A DNA stretch of 11,537 nucleotides from Nephromyces sp. MM_2019 (Eukaryota > Apicomplexa > Aconoidasida > Nephromycida), in NCBI GenBank assembly GCA_015657535.1, contig JADHZB010000724.1, forward strand, positions 7,727-19,263, written 5' to 3'. The notes below the pieces were generated by a model. The model ran no database searches. It worked only from the letters and a program-made list of their open reading frames with translations, and was not told the DNA's origin. The position numbers and the translations under genes were made by a program. Shown one piece after another: positions 1 to 8,800 of the stretch (the first letter of the stretch is position 1; every line of letters starts with the position of its first letter).

Positions 1-342
1 CACTCCGTGTCTTCCGCCACACCCCTCAAATCTCCCACCACCCCCCCCAAGTCTTCCAAAGTCACCCCTCCTTCAAGCGTTCCTCAGAGTCTCCCTAGCA
101 TACGTAGTGAAGCCACCACCTTACTGGAGAGCATCCCTGAAGGATACCACAGTGTCTACCACTATGTGATGGCTCGCCAATTTGCACACACGCAGGAGCG
201 TAAGACTCAGAATAATATAAGCCGAAGGTTAAGTGAGAGGAAGCTGAAGGAGGAGAAACTAAAGAGGCCTGCTTATGTATATGAGGGACCTTCATGGATG
301 CGATACTGGTATAGGGCCAAGCGTCCTGGGGGTAGAGGATAA
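1..342 (+). CDS. 3'-terminal exon of an unidentified protein (5' end outside window)
   Basis: The frame is open from the left edge to a TAA at 340-342, so this is the C-terminal part of a longer protein. The first 30 or so residues are rich in Pro, Ser, Thr and Lys and are encoded by a C-rich stretch. That stretch could instead be the pyrimidine tract of an intron, because good AG acceptors lie at 86-87 (ttcctcag) and 97-98. The remainder looks genuinely coding: an amphipathic segment (LLESIPEGYHSVYHYVMARQ), a charged probable helix rich in Arg, Lys and Glu (RRLSERKLKEEKLKRP), and an aromatic, basic tail (PSWMRYWYRAKRPGGRG). I recognise no family. The tail could suit an RNA-binding or mitochondrial-complex protein, but that is only an impression. 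The sequence after the stop is CA-rich rather than TG-rich, unlike sequence after splice donors in this window, which supports a true gene end here. Confidence 0.6.
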   Translation, partial: HSVSSATPLKSPTTPPKSSKVTPPSSVPQSLPSIRSEATTLLESIPEGYHSVYHYVMARQFAHTQERKTQNNISRRLSERKLKEEKLKRPAYVYEGPSWMRYWYRAKRPGGRG

Positions 343-1135
343 CACACACACAGATACACGAAGTTAGTAGAACCGCTGAAGCTGTATTAAATGTTTAAGA
401 GGGCAACTTTAGTTTGTGAGAGCTTATTGAAGACTGCAGGGATGTGATTGAACTCATAGCCGGGAAAGTGGGCCACTGTACATGTGTGTGAGAGTGAGGT
501 TAGCTGTGTGTTGTTATCTGTGCACAGACATGCTTTGTTGCAGACAGTTGGCTATATTTTGAAGTATATACACTCCATTTTCTTCATTTGAATGTGCATC
601 TCTGTGGGTGCAACTCTAAGTACGTGTCTGGCCATCCTTCTGTGTGTGTGTATCTGAATCTTGCTGTGTGTGTATACTGCTGTGCACGGCTTTCTGTGTT
701 GGCTTTGGTTTGGGTGTGTGCTTGGGCTTATTCTGTGTGTTATTTTGTTCTTGCCTTTTCTATTTGGCTCTATTCTTGTGTACGTATCTGTGGCCCTGTG
801 TGTGTTGTTCATCTATTGTGAATGCTTTCAGTTTATACTTCTAGCTCAGATTGTATTCGCTCTTCAATAGATGGTGAGAGCTTCTGCTTTCTTCAGAGGG
901 CTATGACCTGTATATAGCAGTAATGTACACACACACACACACACATACACACACATATGCATCTGCTTCCAGAGTATTTCAGCACACATACACATGCATT
1001 TGCAACCAAAGTACTGCAATAGACACACAAAGAGATGCACTGCGTCCAGCATACCTCAATAAACACACACACACCAATCCATCTGCTACCAGAGGGTTTC
1101 AATGCATACACACACTAATAAAGATAAGCATATTT
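343..1135. other. Non-coding spacer: TG-rich then CA-rich
   Basis: No convincing gene is seen. From about 480 to 820 the plus strand is rich in TG and TGTGTG runs; from about 925 to 1120 it is rich in CA, including a pure (CA) run near 929-945. Open frames here read as Cys/Val or His/Thr runs and are dinucleotide-repeat artefacts. The TG block followed by a CA block forms a loose inverted repeat. The spacer lies between two genes that appear to converge, so it probably holds their 3' untranslated regions. Confidence 0.6.
929..1120. repeat. CA-rich simple-sequence region
   Basis: Imperfect CA-dinucleotide DNA. It includes two related segments that both contain an atctgct(t/a)ccagag core followed by tttca (near 959-978 and 1080-1100), suggesting an old duplication of roughly 120 bp. 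Confidence 0.6.
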
Positions 1136-2185
1136 TTATGCGAACTGCCACACAAAAATTTCTCCAGGTTTGGTAAAAGGGCCGTTCATTTGGAAGTGCC
1201 TGAAGCTTCTTTCGCTACAGTCTTGAGGATATGCTGAAATGTTTATCATATTGTGATGCAGTGGGGCCCACATACACACATGTGTGCATGTTCTGTGTGT
1301 TCGTCGAAGGAGTCTCTCAAGGACACGCATACACGCGTATTTACGCTGTGTGTGCTTATCGAAATAGCATGAATTTAGACCCTTTCGAAATGCTCCTATT
1401 ACCACATTTTAGGCTTGTGTGTTATACACCAAACTTCTGTATATATACACAGGAATGAAGATGCTATACCTAGTCCACCGCGTGTAGTGTGGTATGTGTG
1501 TGTGTGATGCCATGAGGAAGTTCCTCAAACTCCCTAGTTATACTTGCCTCGCTGTTCTCTTAAGCCGATGAAAGGCTACCCTGCAGATATGCCCTACTGC
1601 AAACGGATCCATGCAAAGCAGACTGAATGTAGATCTGTAGATCGAACCCCTCAGTCACCCTCCTCAGTCAACCCCCTTAGTAGACCTCCCATCAGCGGCT
1701 TCCCATCGGTATGCTAACGTTAATGTAACCCCCTCATTCACCCCACCTCATTCACCCCCCCCTTCAGCGCACAATCCCACTCATATACCCCCCTGCACAC
1801 AGTAGCCCCCTCTTCACGCAATCAGATTTAACCCACAATCACCCACCACTATCTTCAAGGTATAGCGAAGACGTAGAGTTAAATTTCCCGGTATGGAAGT
1901 GTGTGTTTGAGCCCTGAAATCTGTGAGCTCCTAGACTGTTAACGTAGACTTGCCTTCAGCTGAAGCACACACAACTAGATACACATGCACCTAGACGCAT
2001 ACACACAGCAGCACACACACACGCAGATACACAATTATCGAAATTTTGCCAAATTTCTTCAGAAAAGCTATCCAAACGAGCAAAACGCTTTGAATTTTCA
2101 GGTTGATGATGAGGGAGTGAAGCTCCAATAAGCCTAGGAATATGCAACCGTTCCTCCTGCAATGCTGCTTCGTCTTCCTCTGCTT
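1136..2185 (-). CDS. Unidentified minus-strand gene, two candidate exons
   Basis: Exon 2033-2185 follows a cttcag acceptor and encodes an acidic start (EEDEAALQEER) and the stretch LHIPRLIGASLPHHQPENSK, then RLDSFSEEIWQNFDN. It ends at a GTGTAT donor followed by TG-rich sequence in the sense direction, as at other donors in this window. Exon 1136-1233 follows a tttcag acceptor, contains RSFRHFQMNGPFTKPGEIFV and stops at TAA (1136-1138). The first exon ends in phase 1 and the second begins with two bases completing a codon, so the join keeps frame. The start is not resolved: the acceptor at 2186-2188 implies an upstream exon, but the ThiD-like gene begins only a few hundred bases away on the other strand. 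I recognise no family. Composition and splice signals, not homology, support the call. Confidence 0.4.
1640..1860. repeat. C-rich, degenerate CCTCA(T/G)TCACCC repeats
   Basis: The plus strand has repeated short motifs of the type cctcagtcaccc and cctcattcacccc with C-runs up to eight. All frames are broken. It would lie inside the intron of the unidentified minus-strand gene. No function is visible. Confidence 0.5.
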
Positions 2186-2200
2186 CTGAAGATATTCATG

Positions 2201-2500
2201 AAGAAAAGCTTTTCCCACATTTTCCTCTTCTGAGCTTTCTGCTTTTGTTTTTATGTTTTTTGAATTTTTTCTTCCTCATCGATTCCCGATATTTCCCACC
2301 TGATCACCCCCCCCCACTTGTCTTCTCCCTCATCATCCCTCCCTTATATTTCCATTTCCACCTCATCAACTCGTCACTCCCCCCTACTTGGTTTTCCACC
2401 TCATCGCCCCCCTCACTAATATGTATAAGGGCACACACACCCCCTCTTCCCCTACACCTTCCTCATACCTTTCCCCCCACCCCCCTCCTCCCGCCCCCAG
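2201..2500. promoter_or_regulatory. Pyrimidine-rich spacer between divergent genes
   Basis: On the plus strand this stretch is almost all C and T, with repeated ttccacctcatc-like phrases. It separates the unidentified minus-strand gene from the plus-strand ThiD-like gene, so it probably holds both 5' regions. The last 80 bases before 2500 form a strong polypyrimidine tract ending in ccccag, exactly what precedes a 3' splice site. An ATG at 2421, in frame with ThiD, lies within it. No TATA-like element can be named with confidence. The regulatory role is inferred from position only. Confidence 0.35.
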
Positions 2501-4758
2501 CTCCATTCCGATAGTGCTAACTATTGCAGGAAGCGATAGCTGTGGGGGGGCGGGTATACAAACCGATTTGAAGACGTTTTCTGCTCTTCTCTGCCATGGA
2601 GCTTCAGCCATTACTTGTGTAACCGCTCAAAATACCTGTGAAGTTCTCTCTGTTTATCCTCTTCCTCTTCAAATTGTAAAAGATCAAATTCAGGCGATTC
2701 TGGAAGATTGTGATGTTCAGGTGGTGAAGACAGGGATGCTTTACTCTGAAGAAATCATCACACACGTAGCAGAGACACTAAAGAAGCTGAAGAAACAGAA
2801 AAATGCGTCGCAACACACTTCAGGGGGGTGTATGTCGAACAATATCAAAGTTGTTGTGGATCCTGTGATGGTTTCTACCTCTGGTTCGGAGCTACTTCAG
2901 GTTGGAGGGGGTTGTATGTTGGTGTGTGTGCAGGTGTGTGTGCCTGTTGGTGTGTATGTCTGTTGATATGTTCATGCCTGCTAGTGTGTTACTATAGCAG
3001 ATGTGTAGGTGGGTTTGTGCAGATGCTCGTGCTGTAGCCAGTCTGTGTATAGCTGCTGGGGTGTGCTCTCTCCTGAGTTTTCTGATGTAGTGTGTATGCT
3101 CATCAAACTTATTTTTTGTGTGCGTTACTTCTTTCTCTCTTCTGTGTGTGCTCATCAAGCCTCTCTTGTATGTGTGTGTTAACTTCTCCAACACTCTCAT
3201 CTGTGTATTCATCAAACTCCTCCGTCTTCTGTGTTACTTCTCGCTCTTGTGTGTGTTAAATTCTATTTCTCTTTTGTGTGCGTGAACTTCTCTCTTTCTG
3301 CCTGTGTGTGTGGGTGTGCATGTTTTAACATACTTCACTGCTTCCATCTAACCCCAATCCCTTGAAAATATCCAGAAAGAAGCTATCTTAAGCTTTCAAC
3401 AACTACTACTTCCTCTATCCAGTGTATGTACACCGAATATATCTGAAGCCAAGCTTCTTTTGGCTGAATCTTCACCCATGGACATCAATTCTGTTGATGA
3501 TATGAAGACGGCAGCCAAAGCAATCTGCGATTTGTATAATGCCAGTTGCTGCTTAGTGAAAGGAGGGCATTTACTCTCTCGAAGAAGGCAGGAAAAGTTG
3601 GTCTCTACAGGCGAAACACACCCGTGTGTGCTGCCTGATGAGGAGCATGGCGCAGACACACACACAAGAGGCGAATTTCAGGGCGTACAGATGACTGCTG
3701 TAGATGTATTATATATGAGGGAGACTGGAGAGTTTCATTGCTTGGAGCTACCATTTATTGATGCAGAGGATGCTCCTCATGGGAGTGGTTAGTGGGGGGT
3801 AGCGAGGAGCGGGTTGGGGGGTGGGTGTAGTGTGTGTGTGATATATTATATCTGTGATATGTATGTGGTGTGTGTATGGCGTGCGATATCTGTGGTATGT
3901 CTGTAACTTGTGATATCTATGGTTTGTGCGTATGTGTATGACGTGAGATACCTGTGGTGTGAATGGTGTGCGATATCTGTGGTGTGTGTGACGTGAGATA
4001 CCTGTAATGTGTGTGACTTGTGATATCTATGAGGTGTGTGTGGTGTGTGCAATCTACTGTACAGCACATCGTTCATCAAACTATCCACTGTGCAGTCGTT
4101 TTACCGCACAATTATATGGACCTTAATGACACACACTAAACTCCTCTGCGCGCACACCAAATACTCACAACACACACAAAGCCACGACTGTGAAATAAAG
4201 GGAAACATGACACACAAAAGATATATCCGACACACACTCCTCTTCCATGATCCTCATGCGCCTTATAGACAAGCCCCACACCCGAACCCTCATGCACAAA
4301 CACACACACACACAAGTTTTACACATTAAACACGCAAATCCCTAACACACCTCCCACACACACTACCACACATGAGTCATTCACACACCCACCCTCTATA
4401 CACACATTCTTCACATAACCCCAAACCCCCCCACATATATACTCTCTCCCCACAGGCACTCCATATCTCCACAAATCCCCTCACACACCCCCACGCACAC
4501 CCCCATACACCCCCTATACACCCCCTACACACCCCCCACACACACCCTCACACACTCTCCTATTTGCTATGCCCAATGCCTACAGGTTGCACCTTAGCTT
4601 CCGCTATTGCTAGTTATATTGCGCTCGGATATGATACTATTCAAGCGTGTGTGTTAGCTAAGAAGTTTGTTTGGAAAGCGATGAAGGATAGCTATACCCT
4701 AGGGAAGTGCTCTAGAGGGCTCTTTCACTTGAGTAGTATAGTTGAGAGCTCAAAGTGA
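2421..4758 (+). CDS. thiD: Hydroxymethylpyrimidine / phosphomethylpyrimidine kinase (ThiD family), 3 exons
   Basis: Exons are 2501-2900 (or from ATG 2421), 3376-3787 and 4586-4758 (TGA), with phase-0 and phase-1 junctions at GT-AG introns. ThiD enzymes phosphorylate HMP and HMP-P to HMP-PP, the pyrimidine half of thiamine. Family motifs appear in order: [19 protein letters not shown] (substrate site), [22 protein letters not shown], then [12 protein letters not shown] and LVKGGH in exon 2. [13 protein letters not shown], with the catalytic Cys, is rebuilt across the second junction. About 327 residues follow position 2501, against about 266 for bacterial ThiD. The excess lies in two inserts, before VVVDPVM and after LVKGGH. 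The start is uncertain: either the acceptor at 2499-2500 joins an unseen upstream exon, or translation begins at ATG 2421 with a Pro/Ser-rich leader. The TGA overlaps a GTGAGT, so a further exon is possible. The family call is firm; the ends are not. Confidence 0.88.
2901..3375 (+). other. ThiD intron 1 (475 nt, TG-rich)
   Basis: The donor cag|gttgga at 2901 and the acceptor tatccag ending at 3375 give a phase-0 junction, so that LLQ is followed by [14 protein letters not shown], as expected in ThiD. Most of the intron is TG-rich with interspersed CTTCTC segments. It has no CA-rich arm. Confidence 0.85.
3848..4050 (+). repeat. Imperfect ~26-bp repeat in ThiD intron 2
   Basis: The phrase gata(t/c)ctgtggt or close variants recurs near 3885, 3912, 3946, 3972, 3996 and 4022, spaced 24 to 34 bp, with TG-rich filler alternating between gcgtgc, acgtga and acttgt. 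It is a diverged minisatellite embedded in the TG arm of the intron. Confidence 0.7.
4120..4565 (+). repeat. CA/CCCCA-rich simple sequence in ThiD intron 2
   Basis: CA-dinucleotide and cacccc(a/t) phrases dominate, becoming C-rich toward the acceptor. Reading frames are open only because the repeat lacks stops (His, Pro, Thr runs). The exon that follows begins at 4586. Confidence 0.75.
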
Positions 4759-5621
4759 GTAGCTTATGATGAAGGCCAGCACGCCTAGTTGAAGCTTGAG
4801 CTGTGTGCGCAGTGTGTCAAGTCGCGCCTTCATCATGGGTTGCGTGTGGGAATACAGGAGGGGGCGTCAAATTATCGCAGATACCCACTTTAGAATGGGT
4901 GGAGGTTTGTGGAGGCAGCGGGCAGGTGTGTGTTGGTGATGGCCTGTGTGCGTCCGTAGTGCCCAGCGTGTGTTGGTGGTGGAATGTGTGTGTTGTCGAT
5001 GGCAGGTGTGTGTTGGTGATGGCCTCTGTGCGTCCGTAGTGCCCAGCGTGTGTTGGTGGTGGAATGTGTGTGTTGTCGATGGCAGGTGTGTGTTGGTGAT
5101 GGCCTCTGTGCGTCCGTAGTGCCCAGCGTGTGTTGGTGGTGGAATGTGTGTGTTGTCGATGGCAGGTGTGTGTTACTCACGGCCATGGTGTGTTCTAAAT
5201 GACATATTCGTGTCTGACTGAGCCTGTGTGTGTGGGAACCCCCCCTGTGTGAATGTGAGGCTGCTGCAGCAGATGGTATGACTATGCACCTCAAACTGCG
5301 AGTCTCAGAGCACACCGTTACGAGCTTGTGTAGAGAGAATCAGTGAAGTAGACCTAGTTATGCGTTCCGTAGAGTCTTTATATGTGTATATACAGTGTAT
5401 GGGTGTGGATATCTGTGTGTGTAATATTTGTGTGGGTGTGTAAATATGTGTGTGGATATCTGTGTATGTATATGATGCGTGTGCGTATATGGTGTGTATA
5501 TGTACGCCTATATAATTTGCGTGTGTGTGCGTATATCTTCCGTGTTACTAAAGGCTGCATATTCATGTTTATACTAGCATCCCTCTCTATGTAGCTAATT
5601 GAAGCAAATTCCTACATAAGG
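4759..5621. other. TG-rich DNA downstream of ThiD exon 3
   Basis: No convincing gene. The plus strand is TG-rich from about 4800 to 5560, with an 80-bp minisatellite inside. Either this is the 3' flank of ThiD, or, if the GTGAGT at 4755-4760 is used as a donor, it is a further intron. The His/Thr-rich minus-strand open frame covering 4890-5315 is a repeat artefact. Confidence 0.6.
4921..5174 (+). repeat. 80-bp minisatellite, 3 full copies plus a partial
   Basis: Copies begin at 4921, 5001 and 5081 with ggcaggtgtgtgttggtgat; a fourth starts at 5161 and breaks off after about 14 bases. The only difference I see is in copy 1 (ggcctgtgtg against ggcctctgtg). Near identity means recent amplification or homogenisation. 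The period is not a multiple of three. Confidence 0.93.
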
Positions 5622-5748
5622 CTACCAGCGTTCATCTTCAGAGATGAGGTCGAGACTTACATCCTCCTCAGCTTCATAATCATCATATGCAGAAAAAGTC
5701 TTAGAAAACGACGAAATCTTCATCTTATCGACTGCATCATGTTCACTC
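5622..5748 (-). CDS. Candidate acidic C-terminal exon of the MCMBP-like gene
   Basis: After an in-frame TAA at 5751-5753, a minus-strand frame runs to TAG at 5622-5624. It encodes SEHDAVDKMKISSFSKTF followed by SAYDDYEAEEDVSLDLISED and ERW, which looks like an acidic protein tail. An aataaag acceptor at 5749-5750 needs phase 2. A phase-2 donor exists inside the preceding exon (gtgtgcg), and a phase-0 alternative acceptor precedes ATGAAG. A GTAAGT inside the frame could also be a donor. A competing plus-strand frame overlaps it. No homology supports it, so it is a possible alternative end for the minus-strand gene. Confidence 0.35.
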
Positions 5749-5805
5749 CTTTATTGAAGATGCTGTGGCTTGATGGTGGTTAAGAAGTCAGCAGTTACAC
5801 TATCT

Positions 5806-8800
5806 TCAATCTTCGTTTCTCAAGATCCACGAGGGATTCCCTGGAGGAGTATGATGCGCACACACAGAGACTGATGTGTGCTGTGATGCAAGCATCTTCC
5901 ACTGATATTAAGCGCACGCAATAGTGCACACACACGTGGGGGTTGAGGTGCTCACACGTTTGAAAAAGCTCACACACACTTGAAAAAGTGCGCAAACTCC
6001 TGTGCAAGAGTGCACACCCAAGCTCTCAAAACCGTGCATAATAGACGCACGCAATTATAACACCACACACGCATTTGGAACCGCGCACACACATACGAAA
6101 GCATTAACACACACACACACACGTTTCTGTGCTTACCAGGTGTTCAGGGTCAATTCCTTTTCGAGTGAAAGCAGAGAGGAAGATCTGCAGAGCTTCAACC
6201 AAAGATAAAGGGTAGAGGCTGAGAGCAGCACACGCACATTCACACACACCTAGATATGCATCAAAACCTATCTGAACACACAGAAAGGTGAGTAGACACA
6301 CCATACAAGGAGAGCTACTAGCAACTTCTTATAAAATCAGCAAAACAGCAAGCAGATTCATGCGTTTTCAGAAATTTGAAAACGTAAAAAAAGCAAGAAG
6401 AGGGAGAATAAGAAGATGAAGAAGAATAAGAAGAGGAAGAAGCAGAAGATAATAAAGAAGCAGAAGAAAAAGCAAAACATGCAGAAGAAGAAGAAGCACA
6501 AAAAGCCAAAGAACAGAGCAAAACTCACTAAATAGCATTAACCAGATAAAATGCAACAAGAAGAGGGAAATTCGCCAAAAGCCCGCAAATAACGCCTAAA
6601 AACCCTCAAAATAATGCAATTTCAGCAAATTATTCAATCAGCGATGAAGAGATGACGCACACAACAATCAAGCAGTTCGCTACTGATTAGTAGAAAACAA
6701 GGAAGTAGTCTAAATCTTCAAAGGAGAAGAGTAAAGTACCCTTTCATGCTGAGCTCTTTGCTTACATGGAATGCCATAACGCTCCCGAAGATTAACAAAG
6801 GTTTCGACAATCGCAGAAGCCACCTACAATGGAAGATCGCCAAAAAATCGAGTTTAATGAGAAACTCCTCAATAAGAAGGGGCTTAGGGAAGGGAATGAG
6901 TGTATGTACACACACAGAAAGCACCTTATAGGCCGCAGTGAAGACTGACAGATACTATATAGTGAAGAGACAAAAGAAAAAGAAGTTTTCTAGGCTTTGT
7001 GGAAACAAAATTGCACACAAAAACCAAGGATGCAGAGCAAGAGGGGGAGGCTGCATGAAAGCAAATATTTGCGTGGCAGTGTATGTACACACAGAGGTGT
7101 TCCGTGGAATTAACTTTACATACGTACACATAGGCATTCCGTGGGATTCACTGTATACGCACATAGATTGGTAATTTGTTGGATTCACTTTTTACACACA
7201 CACAGGTAATTTGTGGGATTCACTATGTAGACACACACAAAGCCAACCCATGGGATTCAAAGCATACACACACTACTGTCAATTATTCCTAGCTACTTGG
7301 TGGCTCCACTAAGCAAACACACAAAGATAACCTCATCTGGGATGCTCCAGTGACTATAGCGAGCAGCTGTAATCGTCAAGTACACTCTGAAGGAAGGAAT
7401 GAGGAAATCTTCAGGGCTTCTCATCTTCAGTGTATGTACACTCAGTATTTTCGCAGAACAGGATATATTAGCATTTTATAGCAAAGGAAAAATCATGCAC
7501 GTACACACAGACACACATACGACTACGCGCACACAGCATTACACTCACACACACCACTACACACACACGGTCCAGCGGAAGATATTTTTTACCTGAACTG
7601 ATATAAAAGCCTTGCATAGTTTTCTGAGTGAATACCCGAGAAGAAAGGCAAAATATTGCCTTCTTCCTGTTCATTCCGTTGAGAATTGAGGGCATTCACT
7701 GCATCACTACTATGAGCTGTATGTGTGGGAGGTGTATGTACACTGCCATCTTCAAAATCTTTGTGTGTTTTTTTGTTGGAAGTTTCCACCTATGGATATA
7801 CTAGGCAAGCAGCTTCAGCTAGGCCCACTCAATAGCCTCGATAAAACTAATACTATGCAGTATAAAGGGCAGAGGATGCAACAGAGATGCATACACGCAG
7901 ACCGATAGTTCTAAGTATGGGAGCATGAAATAAATCTCGCACACACGCACACAGAAGAGGCATATGAACTGCATTATACACTAACTCTCGTACACACACC
8001 AAGATAGACGTATAAACTCAAGTATGCCCAAAATTTCGCACACACACCAAAATACTCTCAAAAATCTAGGCACACACACATAATTTAACCTCCAATAATA
8101 CATCATAACCCATGCTTAAGGAAGATTGTCCAGTAGAAATGGAAAGAAGGGAAGCTTCAACTTTGAGGAATGCAGTAAAACCCTGCTTTTTGCAGGGAAT
8201 TTCTTTAGAAATCAACTGAAAATGTGAGGAAGCAGGGAACTCAGCAAATGAAGAAGAAATATGCCAAAAAAAAAAGAAAAAAGGCGATTTTTACAATAAT
8301 TGTGTGTGTGTGAGTGTGTGCGTGTGTGCTTTTGTGTTTGTGTGTGTGAGTGTGTGCTTTTGTGTGCGTGTGTGCTTTTGCGTTTGTGTGTGTGAGTGTG
8401 TGAGAGTGTGTGAGTGTGTGCTTGTGCGTGTGTGTGTGTGAGTGTGTGCGTGTGTGCTTGTGCGTTTGTGTGTGTGACTGTGTGCGTGTGTGCTTGTGTG
8501 TTTGTGTGTGTGAGTGTGCTCGTATGTTTGCGTGTGCGCGTGTGTTAGTGCGTTGGTGTGTGTGCGTGCGTGCCGCTGATTGATTGCGTATATCACTGTG
8601 TATGTGTGTATCTCGCTGTGTGCGAGCATATGAGTGTGTATATCACGCTATGCCAGGGTGTGAGTGCGTGGATATCGCTGGGTGTGCACATGCTTACATT
8701 TGCATGTAAGCATAAAAAAATGTGACTACAGCAACATATACACACACATATAGACAGAGATCCACACACAGAGCAACATCCACACAGAGAGAGCAAACAG

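Larger units (their letters stand above)
3788..4585 (+). other. ThiD intron 2 (798 nt, TG arm then CA arm)
   Basis: The donor is gttagt at 3788 and the acceptor gcctacag ends at 4585, a phase-1 junction that restores the HGSGCTL motif. The first third (3824-4050) is TG-rich and the last part (4120-4580) is CA- and C-rich, with about 70 bases of mixed sequence between. The two arms are complementary in kind and could pair in the transcript. Confidence 0.88.

Noticed and set aside
431..490. Possible small exon DVIELIAGKVGHCTC after a ctgcag acceptor
   Set aside because: Only about 15 codons, and no upstream donor in matching phase was found.
1512..1571. ATG with a short signal-peptide-like frame (MRKFLKLPSYTCLAVLL)
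   Set aside because: It stops after 19 codons and no donor gives the phase needed to join ThiD at 2501.
4921..5174. CRISPR array
   Set aside because: Repeats are contiguous 80-bp units without unique spacers, and the context is eukaryotic.
4890..5315. 141-codon minus-strand frame over the 80-bp repeats
   Set aside because: The repeat lacks stops in this direction; the 80-bp period shifts frame each copy and the product is His/Thr/Pro filler.
5795..5845. Alternative MCMBP-like C-terminus [14 protein letters not shown]
   Set aside because: It resembles the LE..RR end of animal MCMBP, but reaching it needs an intron of about 23-31 nt or a phase shift against the donor at 6136. The phase-0 continuation to TGA 5806 is simpler, so this is kept only as a possibility.
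6381..6535. Plus-strand Glu/Lys coiled-coil-like frame
   Set aside because: It is broken by in-frame TAA codons. It would open only with TAA as a sense codon, and the recognised genes give no support for that.
6318..6559. Ser- or Leu-rich minus-strand frames
   Set aside because: They are translations of the CTTCTT pyrimidine tract of an intron, with no start or splice support.
8291..8629. 112-codon His/Thr-rich minus-strand open frame
   Set aside because: It is a direct translation of a CA dinucleotide array inside an intron; composition is purely repeat-driven and all three frames on that strand are similar.
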